Origin: Carettochelys insculpta
Lineage: Eukaryota; Chordata; Testudines; Carettochelyidae
DNA: 64,000 nt
Direction: 5' to 3'
Assembly: GCF_033958435.1 (NCBI RefSeq)
Contig: NC_134141.1
Coordinates: forward strand, 99,179,001 to 99,243,000
The position numbers were made by a program, and so were the translations under genes. Positions 37,573-48,106 of the stretch are shown here, in pieces (position 1 is the first letter of the stretch; every line of letters begins with the position of its first letter). Under the pieces are notes generated by a model, which was given only the letters and a program-made list of their open reading frames with translations, searched no databases and was not told the origin of the DNA.

Positions 37573-37856
37573 TGGTAACAGAGAGTAAGCCCTGCTAGTC
37601 TAGATACTATCAAAACAAAAAGCAGTCAAATAGCACTTTAAAGACTAGCAAAATAGTTTATTAGGTGAGCTTTCGTGGGACAGACCCACTTCTTCAGACC
37701 ATAGCCATACCAGAACAGACTCAATATGTGTCTTAAATATTGAGTCTGTTCTGGTATGGCTATGGTCTGAAGAAGTGGGTCTGTCCCACGAAAGCTCACC
37801 TAATAAACTATTTTGCTAGTCTTTAAAGTGCTACTTGACTGCTTTTTGTTTTGATA
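37573..37856. mobile_element. Penelope-like inverted dimer, 13-bp TSD
   Basis: The antisense arm at 37608-37727 and the sense arm at 37737-37856 are 120 bp each and differ at about one site by eye. A 9-bp spacer separates them. The left arm continues outward into the PLE end (ctgctagtctagatac). The sequence atttacctttcca occurs immediately outside both ends (37560-37572 and 37857-37869), a 13-bp target duplication. Non-coding PLE 3' sequence. Confidence 0.9.
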
Positions 37857-37869
37857 ATTTACCTTTCCA

Positions 37870-40579
37870 CTAACTCAAGATAAACTCATTGTGTGCTTCC
37901 CCTGAAAGCCAGACTGGTGCGTATAACACTATTTCCTTCCTTTCCTTCCCCTTCTCCCTGTTTATGGTCCATGCACATTTAATATGGAACTTACAGTAGC
38001 ATTTATCTTGCTGCTGAATTTGGCCCAGGAGCTTCATTAGCATTAACTCTCTTTATACTTGATCTACACAAGTCCCAAGATTTTTGCTGATGGTACAAAC
38101 ACAGCTAAAGATAAATGTTAATCTATAAAATTTTGAAAGCACAACTGGTAAAGAAAACCATGAAATATGTTTAAGTCAAAAATGCCCAGAATACACGTCC
38201 ACAAGAAATAACCAAGAAGCTCTGTTTTTTGTGCAGTCATATAACAGAGTTAGTGCTAGAGAGGCAACAGAGATAGAGAACAAAAGGATGTCAAGTTTAA
38301 AATGAGCACCTTTTCCCAAATGTTTTAGTGTACTGTGCTTTGTGTTCTGTTGTTTTTTGGTTTTGTTTGTTTGATAAGAAGCAGAGAGTACCTTTAATTG
38401 AATGAGTCCAAATTTCTGGAGTAAAACCAACAGGAAGTGCAAGACTGGACTCTGCAGTGGTGGAGAGCAGTTAGCTATCTGCAGTACAGCAACAATGGAA
38501 ACCTATTTCTCTTTGCTGATAAGTGAATTACAAATTGGGAAAAAAATAGCAATGAGCTCACTTGGGCACATCTCATGCAGCTGCCAAAACCGGACCCTAC
38601 CAAAACATAATATTTTTGCAAGCAGGCTTTTCCTTTTTAGAAGCCTACATTCCACGTGACTGTCTGTGTCCTGCTACCAGTTATGATGTCACATCTCCAG
38701 TCATCATTTAACAAATCAAATATTGAACTAAGAGGTAAAGACTGTGGAATAGTACATTTAAAGCCTTATCTTCAAATCTCAATCCAAGCTTAAACAAGTT
38801 ACAGTTACTCAGCCTGGAAAATGTCTAAGTTACACATTGACTTATCTTTGTGGTCAACAAGTATGTGCTCACCTACACAATAGTAAAAAAAAACATCCAG
38901 CTGAAAAGCTGTCATTAATATTCGGCAAGTGATAATAAATGCAGCAGGTTGTATGGTTTTAGCTAAACCAGTCACAAAGTAATAATGTGTCTGGTCACTT
39001 AACAATAACTGTCAACAAAACTTGGAATCCTGAAGTTCTCTGGTTTATGGGCTCTCTGAGTTGCTAACAACTGAACCAATGAGAAATTTCCCACGTAGGG
39101 CCAGATTGTGCCTGTAGCCTCAGCCCTGTGCAAGGGATTCTGAGTATACTGTACCAAACCAGTAGTGACCTTAACAGACAATCTGCCTCAAAGATCTCTC
39201 TTGGTCCAGGGTGGTTATTCATTAGCTGCTCGTCTATAGGTAACTCTTAGCTTCACTGGCTGGCTGACATGCTGGGAGCACAGAGCCAGAGCTGTGTTTC
39301 TTGCCCCTCATTCCCTAACTACTCTGTTATGGTGTGGACCTGATGCCGATCTCACTTATACCAGTATCTCTTCTGTGGCTTACACTGAGGTACTCCTTAT
39401 TTACCACAAAATAAATGACACCAGAAAGGAACATCTTCTACCTGAGGGAATGTCTCTTCTACGTTAAGGTTGACAATATTTGCAGAACAATGTGGGTAAA
39501 TACACGTTCAGCTGCCACTGTCTGCTGTACCTAGCATCAGCAGTCACCAAGGTCATCAAACCATTCCTGAGAACTCAAGACATTCACTGTAAGTGGGGCA
39601 GGAGAGGTCCAATATCATTAGGAGCCTGATATCTAAAGTTCAGCCACTGGGTCTCATTTCTTCTGCCCCCAGTCTATGCTTACAACTAGTATGGCGGATG
39701 GTGGTTTCATCCTTAATGAAAATAGCTGGTGTTTAACTAGCTGGTTTGTAGATGCACTTCTCTTGTTAGACAGCTACCTCAATGGTTCCCAGAGTTGTTG
39801 GTCTTGTACCTTGCCCTGCTAGCAGAAATATAACCACTGGGTGACATGCTGAGATGGCAAATTATTTACTGGGGTGGAGACCACATATTAAAGGCTCTTC
39901 CTTAAAACATTAGGTGAGTGGATAGGTGAAAGACTACAGAGGTAAGAACTTTAATATAATATTGTTTGAAACAGTATCAGTTTTTCTCCATGCACTGAAC
40001 CTATTTTTACTTCCTTTACTTCATTTTTCTCTTTCTGTCTCTCCACATGGCTTAGGGCACATTGAGTCCAGGCATAAAGGAGAGACCATGTAAATCTGGG
40101 GGATAAGTGGAGATGACGGAGAACAGAAGAAAAAAATTTTGAAGATCCAACTGAGATATCCAACTAGTGCTTGGTCAAGGTAACATATATTTCATGAAGA
40201 TCTAATATCTCCTTTCCATGTTGGATCTTTTGTTTCTTCCTATGCATAGATTTGGGAAAGAGGGGCACAGCCATACCCTCTGGTTTGAAGAATTAATAAC
40301 TAACCAACTACGTTTTCTTTGTTTTCAGCATCCCCACTATAAAAATTGTTCCAGCACTGCTATTCCTATGACATTTTTCTGTGTATCCTTTATTTTCCTT
40401 TCCCCCTCTTCTTTCCCCACACTTCCGCTCCCCCTCAGCCCTGTCTTCTCCCAGGTATTTCTCAGTGTGAAGATTCTGACTAGTCTGAGTTTCTTCAGTA
40501 AGTTCTTTGTACCAGCAGGGGTGGGTGCTCTCTAAATACCATTGGCAGACAACCAGAGATTTCTTTGTATAGGTTCCTA
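37870..40579. other. Non-coding stretch, no gene seen
   Basis: No gene or clear repeat recognised. Frames such as 38176-38442 and 40218-40535 have no family likeness. Confidence 0.5.
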
Positions 40580-40710
40580 CAAATGGAGATTGACATCATG
40601 TTACATCTTTTTGTTCTGTTTTTATACAGTGCCTAGTACAGGAGGGCCCCAGTCCATGAGAGGATCTCTGAGTCACTATCACCATCAGTGTCATCATCAT
40701 TTTCTTTGTA
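40580..40710 (+). mobile_element. L2-like 3' end remnant
   Basis: Has ttttatacagtgcctagtac, aggagggccccagtccatga, then gaggatctctgagtcactat and a degenerate ATC-rich end. It matches the word order of the reptile L2-like 3' terminus. Confidence 0.55.
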
Positions 40711-41084
40711 TTTCATATTTAAGACATATCTACCTTGTGTATGATCAGCCCAGAATCACCACCGAGCATGGGGCAGATCTTTGCCAAATATACATCATAA
40801 TTTGCTGATGATGCTGTGACAATTCACACCAGCTGAGGATCTGCCCATGTTTCTTTTCACTAACAAATGATTTTGTCCATAAAATTGCTCAATCAGCTGT
40901 TTATAGGATCGAGTTGTTTCAGATCGGACCCTGCATCAATAAGCACTGAACCTTACGTGCAGAAAATCGTTATTATATTTGCTTGATTTTTTTTGGAATT
41001 AGAACCTTTAACTGTGGTGTCAGTGGGCTTTGAATATGAACATTGATCTGTGGTGTGCATATAGTTTTGTACCAGTCTAAAATG

Positions 41085-43799
41085 TGTCAGGGATTTTTAT
41101 CCCTTGGGAATTATCATCCCCGTGGGCCAGGGGAAACAAGCCTTTGGCCATTAACATCAATACAGGTACAGGTAAAATCTAAAATTACATAGGCTGCCAT
41201 TTAGCAGCCCCCTGCAAAGGTCACTCTGTGTCAGTTGGTTTCCCCGGTAACCTGAATTCATGAATAATTCATGAACCAGGATTCAAAATCCAGGCCTCTG
41301 ATTGGGCAGAGGTGGGGAGTTTCTAGTAGCTTCCATGGCCCGGAGGACCTGGTTGAAAACCACAGGTAGAATCATGAATATTTAAATTAGATCATGAATT
41401 ATGCATAAGATCTGTCTATAAATTCAGGGGCCACCCTCCATTCTGTGGCCCTGGGAGTTAGCTATCATAATAGCTGCTGCCGTATAGGGGAGCGCTGGTT
41501 GCTGCGGCAACGTCCGCTGACCCTTAGGCTGGCTCACAGAGCGAAGGCTTTTCAAAGAGTTCCTGAGGAGTCATCGGCGGTGCCCACCTGCCACCGAAGC
41601 CTTTGCGAAGAGCTCCTGAGGAAACGCCTGCAGTGCCTACCTGCTGCCGCAGCCCCGGCACCACTTGATACCCCAGCGCCTACGTCAAGGGAGCAGCAAA
41701 TGGGCCCTGTGGTGGAGCGGCCAGGTGGCGAACTGGCCCCGCCCTAGTGGCAGGGTACTGCGTGCCTGGCTGTGAAGCCCAGGGTCTGCTGCCAAGTGGC
41801 ATCTGCGCTCCCGCTGCCTCCGCCATCTTGCGGCTTCGACGTCCTCGGCGCCTACCTGACTGGACACCACAACTGAATGAGACCTACCTACCGGATTGGA
41901 CTGCTGTCTTCAGGACACATAACTTACCTACAGGCCTGCGGCATAGCCCAGGACCTTTTAACACTACATTTTAAAATTCTTCACATCACCACAGATACTT
42001 CTGGGCACTGGGTCCCCTACCAGGGGGGTTCAGGGTCACAACCCGGGCCACGCCCTTCCAGGGCCAGGGAAGGGTCACACCCAGGGGCTCGACCCTAGGG
42101 TCGGGCTCTATTGCCCAAATATAAACACTAACCCAAAAGGGAAAGGAAAGCTGTACACTTGTACTAATAGTTCAGTTTAAATCAGTTATAGTTCAACTTA
42201 GTTATTATAGTCAGACATTAGTACTTACTTAATAGTTATATTTGTTAATTTATTGTGCAGGTGGGTTGAAACGGTGGAGGCCCAGCCTCCTGCTTCCCCG
42301 AGTTTACCCTGCACCTAACCTAACCCTATTACCTATCCCAATTCTCCAAGCCCCAGCTGGGGAGGCCAAAGATACTCACTCAGCTGGGAGGAGGCCTTAG
42401 AAGGCTCAGCCCTAAGGTCTCCAATAGGTTGGCTTAGCTCTCGTCCCCTATTACCACTCCTCTACTTAAGATACATTGATGACATCTTTATGATTTGGAC
42501 CCATGGTACAGAGGCTCTAGAAGAATTCCACAGAGACTTTGACAATCTACACCCCACCATCAACTTATGCCTCGATTACAACATGCAAGAGATACATTTC
42601 CTGGACACTACAGTACTAATCAAGGATGGCCTGATCAGTACCACACTGTACCGAAAACCTACTGATCGCAAAACTTATCCACACCCTTCTAGTTTCCATC
42701 CTGCACACGTGACTAGATCCATTGTTTACAGTCAAGCTCTTAGGTATAATCACATTTGCTCTGATCCAACTGACAGAGACCAAAAACTACAAGAACTTTG
42801 CCAAATATTCATAAACCTGAACTACCCACCAGGAGCAGTAAAAAAACAAATCGACAGGGCCAGACGCATACCCAGAAACCAGCTACTCCAAGATCAGCCC
42901 AAAAAAGCCAAGAACAGAACACCACTGGTCATCACTTACAGCCCCCAACTCAGACCACTGCAACGAATTATTAAAAACCTACAACCTATTCTCAATCAGG
43001 ATGCTACACTCCAGAGGGCCCTGGGTGACATGCCTGTTCTTTCCTACAGACAACCTCCCAACCTCATGAGGATCCTTAATAACAGCCACAGCCTATACCA
43101 CAGGAACACCAGTCCTGGAACCTTTCCCTGCAACAAAGCCCGCTGCCAGCTTTGTCCACATATCTTCTCTGGAAATACCATCACTGGACCTAACCAGGTT
43201 ACTCACAGAATCACGGGCACTTTCTCATGCTCCTCTACTTACATCATATAAGCCATCATGTGTCAACAATGCCCAGATGCTTTGTATATTGGACAGACTT
43301 CTAACTCCCTTAGACAAAGGGTCAACGGGCACAAAACAGACATTAAAACACTGCTCTGGTCTGGATATGGTCTGAAGAAGTGGGTCTGTCCCATGAAAGC
43401 TCACCTAACAAACTAAACTGTTTTAAGTGTTGCTGTTTTGCCAGCTTGTTGTTGACTCTTTTAATAAATATTTAGTTTAATCAAGTTTATACCTGAAGCC
43501 TCCCTCTTTTGCCTCAACTTTGCCCCAGTAGCTGGCCACTGCCTGCCTGGGGAAAGTCCCATCATACAGCAGCAAGGGTATGTGCACAACCCCGGGTCTC
43601 CCTGCCAGGGGAGGGTGGGGGTGGTCTGCGGGGGGGGGCAACCTCACATCACGGGGTCTCTGCTGCACCTCCTAACCATCTCAGGCCTAGGCCCTTGAGG
43701 ATTCGACCAACTGGTGTGGGAGCCTCACCCCCAGTTGCGTTAGCTGGCGCTGCCCAAAGCGGGTAGAGAGGTTAGCAATTCCCCCTTTTAACACCGACA
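41085..43799 (+). mobile_element. LTR-like element interrupted by a PLE, TSD AAATG
   Basis: Starts TGTCAGGGATTTTTATCC and ends TTTTAACACCGACA, with TGTC/GACA complementary tips. AAATG repeats directly outside (41080-41084, 43800-43804), a 5-bp duplication as made by LTR retrotransposons. A TATA-like tctataaattcag lies near 41415 and an AATAAA near 43463. No second copy of the terminal sequence is seen, so this is best read as a solo LTR of about 1.7 kb carrying a later PLE insertion. A small non-autonomous element is the alternative. No gag, pol or env similarity was seen in the LTR portion. Confidence 0.55.
42455..43440 (+). pseudogene. Penelope-like RT/GIY-YIG polyprotein fragment, 5' truncated
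   Basis: An in-frame segment begins with the reverse transcriptase catalytic motif YIDD (42472-42483, context LRYIDDIFMIW). It continues through the thumb-like region (FLDTTV, LYRKPTDRK) and a Cys-containing linker (CNKARCQLCPH) to a TAA at 43249-43251. The same frame then continues with a GIY-YIG endonuclease start (LYIGQTSNSLRQR near 43281) to a stop at 43414. PLEs encode exactly this RT + GIY-YIG order. RT motifs upstream of YIDD are missing, the nuclease is cut short and the TAA separates the domains, so it is inactive. A PLE-type tail (gtctgaagaagtgggtctgt) follows. Confidence 0.85.
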
Positions 43800-43804
43800 A
43801 AATG

Positions 43805-44204
43805 CAGTAGACACACCTTAAAATATTGACATGGATTAGTAAAATCTACAAAATAATAAAGTTGGTTAATAAAATGTTTGCTGTTCTTTACACAGTGAAA
43901 TTAAGATGAGTGCACCAAAAGACATACATGAAGATTTCTTCACATGCGTTCCTATAAATGGAATCTGTCATTGCTTTTTACATTTATTGTTACTTTTATC
44001 ATATATGTATAAACCCAAGGAAAATGTAAAAATATTTACAATAAAAGTAGTTTATAATAAATATGTTGGTTTTTAAGTCAACACAACAGAAAGGAAAATA
44101 CCCTTTTGCAGACGAAATCAGATTGTGTTGAATGTGTTCCCTCAGTGAGGTAAATACATTGGGATTCATAGTAAAAAGTTTCTTATTGTAGTAGTTGTAC
44201 CAAA
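43805..44204. other. AT-rich spacer, nothing recognised
   Basis: About 400 bp of AT-rich DNA between the LTR-like element and the next Harbinger remnant. No features seen. Confidence 0.5.
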
Positions 44205-44470
44205 GGCTGTGTCTACATGGCCAAGTTATTTTGAAAAAACAGACTTTTTTTCACAATAACATTGGCATTGTCTAAACAACTCACATGCTATTTTGAAATA
44301 AATTTGGAATAGCAAGCACATTATTTTGATTTTGATAAACCTCATTTCAGGAGGAAGAGTGCTTATTTCAAAACAGATATTTGGAAATAAGTGTCATTTA
44401 GACAGCAAAGAGGGCTATTTCAAAATGAGTAGCCTCCAGGACTTCCTCAGGATGCCCTACTGATCACTCT
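44205..44470 (+). mobile_element. Harbinger terminal region (left end of decayed element)
   Basis: Starts GGCTGTGTCTACATGGCCAA and contains TATTTTGAAATAA-type repeated words, a subterminal vocabulary distinct from the other families here. It leads into the SANT-type gene at 44.6 kb in the expected orientation. The opposite end was not found within 46.3 kb. Confidence 0.55.
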
Positions 44471-44625
44471 GGTGAGGACCAGGAAGACTTCTTTCTCTCC
44501 CCGCACCCAGAGACCTTCAGGAGACAGAATGCTCACAGCCTGCTAATGAGCCACAGCATGCTACAGGCTCACCAGTCACGTGACACTCACGCTGCACATC
44601 AGCCCACCGATAAGCCAGCCTGAGA

Positions 44626-45862
44626 GTGGTGAGCTGCCTCATCAAGGTCTGGAAAGAGGAGGCCAACCTCCAGAATCTCCATACCTGGTGCAGGAATCCA
44701 GCCATCTGTGGGAACATAGCTGCCCGCCTGGCAGAGAAGGGCCACATCTGCATACAAGAGCAGGTGTGGATGAAGGTGAAGGAACTCTGCCAGGCTTACA
44801 GGCAGGAACTCTGCCAGGCAGCGCCTCTCACCTGCACTTACTATGCAGAGTTCCACCACATCCTGCAGGGCAGGGCTGTCCCATCACCACCCCAAGGGGT
44901 TGATTCAGGGCTGGCAGAGCCAGTCATCATCCTCCTTGGGGTAAGCAGTGCTGGAGAGGCACTGGCACTATACAGGCGAGGGAACATCTGGTGAGTGCCA
45001 TCTCCATCCCCATGCAGGAGGTGGAAGGGCTGGCCAGTTGGGGGTGGGGAACTGGGATCACCACATCTGGCCCTGTGTGGCCACAGAGCAAGCAGCAAAC
45101 CATGCACATGGGACCACCTGCCATGCTGCTGCTGGGCACGTGGCCCTGGGAACAGCACACAGGGGACCCCTGGGCTATTGGGCATTGGGTGGCTGGAAAG
45201 ACCTGCTGTGCTCCTGACTCTGGGGTGGGACACCCTCCTCCATGAGCCCCCACAGGAAAGATGCAGGGGACAGTGCAACACATGCGCTCCCAGCAGTCCC
45301 TCACATGGCATGTGAGCATGCCCTCAGTCCTGTGGCAGCCCCCACACCTGGGGCTCGCAGGGGCCGGGGGCCAGACAGCATGTGGCTGGGCTCCCAGAAC
45401 AACAGCTGCAGCACAGCCAAGAAGCAGGTTTCTCAGCTTGCAGGTGGGAGCTGGGCTTAACATTGGGATGGATGACTGACTCACTATCTTTGTTCTCCAC
45501 AGCTGGACCAGGTGAGACAGGAGGGTGACCCACAGGGCTACCACAGACACCAGTAAGAGATGGGAGAATACCAGCACCTGGTGGAGATGCAGGCCATGAG
45601 CCATGTCATGGAGCAGTGGGTGGAAAAGGGCCTGTGGCTCCGCCACGAGCACTCACAGTCACAGCTCTCCCAGGGCCAAGCCCTGGTCAAAGTTGCCCAA
45701 GACCTGGTTCGGGGCATACTGGCCCCTCCGGCTCGGGCCCATGCCTTCTCCTTCTCCCACTCCGCCTTCATCCTCCACACCCTCCCACCCCCAACAGGGG
45801 ACACTGAGGCCCCCACGCTGCAGCAGTGTGACCAACAGGGGACAATGCCCTGCACTGCTTGA
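44626..45862 (+). pseudogene. Decayed Harbinger SANT/trihelix-type gene, two exons
   Basis: The first exon (44626-44990) encodes LIKVWKEEANLQNLHTWCRN, then MKVKELCQAYRQ, then LTCTYYAEFHHILQG. These are the three-helix Myb/SANT-like domain and the 'TCxxYxELHxIL' motif of Harbinger partner proteins. A splice donor (ctg|gtgagt) ends it. A second coding block near 45500-45862 (EYQHLVEMQAMSHVMEQWVE) looks like the amphipathic C-terminal region, but a TAA at 45556-45558 interrupts the frame just before it. The first tryptophan region of helix 1 is poorly preserved and a short duplication (aggaactctgccaggc) lies in the domain end. Probably inactive. Confidence 0.65.
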
Positions 45863-47282
45863 GCCCTGATACTCCCAAACCCTGGCCCCAAGTTGCTGTT
45901 GCCCTTCCACTTGATGCCACGGTTGCCTCCACACATCCAGGGTGAAGCTGTCCCTCAGGGCCTCACAGATGTGCACAGCCCCCATGGCTGCTCCTAGGCC
46001 TGGATCACATGCTTTGCCTCCACCTCTCCCTCCCCTTCCCCCAGGCTAGAAACTGTACATACATTCACACACACACCAAGCAGTCATCCGGCATCCCTTC
46101 TCCCATTCCTCCAGCCAGTCTCTGTCATCTTGTCTCCTACTGGTCAGCTGTAAGCAAGCAAGAAGGACTCCAACTTGCTTTGATGGAGCAAAATGATGGC
46201 AACTTTTTATTTTAGTGTTGAGTTTAGAGGTTTAAAAGAAAAGTAATAACTCCAGTGAAACAATTGGATTGGGAAGTAAATTGGGCCAGGAACAGAAGCA
46301 TAAATCCATGACCAGAGTTACCAAGAAAAAATAATGGGATCAGATATGAACAATGTTGTATTTACTGGTGGGAATAAGATGTGCTCTTCTAAAACTTCAT
46401 GAAACCTCATAAATCAAGGCATCACCAGTGAGTGTGGAGAACAGTTTCTTATCTGGAAGTGGGGAAAGAATTTGCTGTGTAAAAAGAAGACAATAGAACA
46501 TAAAAGAAAATGTAGATCTGATAGAACTGACTAAAAAGGCAAGGTAAAGGGAGATATTTTCTAACTCGTGATATCCTCCTAATTCTAGGTCTAAACTTCT
46601 TTTGTTCCCTTGTCCCAAACTGCGTAAGAAGAGTTGTCCAAATGGGATAGAATGACCCCTTTAAAATAATTTGAGTTTTGACCCTGTCTCACTTTAGTGC
46701 CTGATCTACAAAAGTGGCAGAGGAGTGAGATTAATCCATCCAAAACTCTCAAAGGGAAGGATTTTATTGGCTACTTAACACGTGCACAATTTCCCTAGAG
46801 AGAGAGATTACATGAAATTGATGAACAATGCTTTTAGAAGAGATGCTTGCAGTGTGTAACTTTCCAGAGTGTCTTTTTTTTTTTTTTTTTGGTACCATTA
46901 TTGCTGTGAATTTCAATCAAGGCGCTGATTTTTGTAATTCATGAGCTAGATGCTAAGCAGCCTTTGAGTCACGCTTAGGAGCAATGACTCAGGGTGGGCG
47001 GACAGCTCCAGAGCAGGAAGGCACAGTAACACAAGCTCCAATATTCCAGACCCAAATGCAAAGTGTTCGGCGCCGAATCACCACGAATGGCTGAAGTCAG
47101 CGACACCTCATCCGCAGGCAGATGTCGCCAAATTCCTGCGTTGCTTCCAGCAGGGGTTGACGCATCAGGCTTACTGGTGTCAGGCATTTCAGCTCATCCA
47201 CTTCGTAGACAAAGTTTACAACAGAACTGCACCTGCATAGCCGTTCCTAGCCAAAGTGATGGCCAGACACTGCCGCAGGCAG

Positions 47283-47283
<1 letters not shown>
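45863..47283. other. Non-coding stretch with (T)18
   Basis: No gene recognised. A poly-T run lies at about 46874-46891. Composition rises in GC towards the CpG-rich domain after about 46980. Confidence 0.5.
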
Positions 47284-47315
<32 letters not shown>

Positions 47316-47705
47316 ACAACCAGAGAGTTGTTTGTGTGTGTGTGTGTTGGAAAGAAAGACAACCAGAAAGTTGTTTTAGTGTGTGTGTGAGAGAGAGAAA
47401 GACAACCAGAGAGTTGTTTGAGTGTGTGTGTTTGTGAGACAACCAGAGTTGTTTGAATGTGTGTGAGAGAGACAACCAGTTGTTTGCGTGTGTGTGTTTG
47501 TGAGACATCCGGAGTTGTTTGAGTGTGTGAGAGAGAGACAACCAGAGTTGTCTGTGTGTGTTTGTGAGACAACCAGTTGTTTGTGTGTGAGAGACAACCA
47601 GAGAGTTGTTTGAGTGTGTGTGTGTGTGTGAGAAAGAGAAACAACCAGAGAGTTGTTTTAGAGAGAGAGAGAGAAAGAGAGAGTGAGTGAGACAACCAGA
47701 GAGTT
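47284..47705. repeat. (GT)n plus 11-unit minisatellite
   Basis: A pure GT run (about 47284-47312) is followed by eleven imperfect units of about 30-45 bp. Each has a GT/GA-rich spacer and the core gacaaccagagagttgttt. The core ends ACAAC...GTTGT are complementary, so each unit can form a small hairpin. Reading frames through it on the minus strand (His/Thr/Ser-rich) are artefacts of the repeat. Confidence 0.9.
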
Positions 47706-47964
47706 GTCTGAGTTAGCTACGCGGCTGGCGCAAGGCAAGCAATTAGGAACAGCCTGAGTCGGAGAACAAATGGCCTGGAAAATACACGTCAGCCAGTGAC
47801 CGACCATGGAAATCCTCCTCACTTTGCCTGCAAGGTCCCTTTGCTCCCCGGTAGCGCAGGAGCGCCCTGTTCCTTGCCTGTTGCGGGCTCACAATCCTTT
47901 TCCAATCCGCCAGCCGCGGCTAGCTTGTGCGCCACCCCAGGTGCGGGTGTGATGTGCCCAGTGG

Positions 47965-48106
47965 TGCGGGCCCGGCTCCCGCGTGGCTATTCGTCGAGAG
48001 GCCTGGGGACAGGCGGGGGACTTAAGGCCTCTCCCCACCCCTGTCTGGAGTCCCCCGCCTGTCCCCAGGCCTCTCGACGAATAGCCACGCGGGAGCCGGG
48101 CCCGCA
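47965..48106. repeat. Perfect 58-bp inverted repeat in CpG island
   Basis: Arm 47965-48022 is the exact reverse complement of arm 48049-48106, with a 26-bp spacer. Both arms are very GC-rich and contain tattcgtcgagaggcctg or its complement. It could form a stable cruciform or hairpin. Identity over 58 bp implies a recent template-switch event, or an assembly/sequencing fold-back artefact. Confidence 0.95.

Noticed and set aside
44927..45652. 241-codon minus-strand frame
   Set aside because: It is antisense to the SANT-type remnant and has a Cys/His/Pro-rich shadow composition without any domain.
47216..47695. His/Thr/Ser-rich repeat protein on the minus strand
   Set aside because: Direct translation of the GT-rich minisatellite in several overlapping frames.
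47284..47705. CRISPR-like array of short repeats
   Set aside because: Units are contiguous, imperfect and GT-rich with no unique spacers, and the window is vertebrate. This is a minisatellite.
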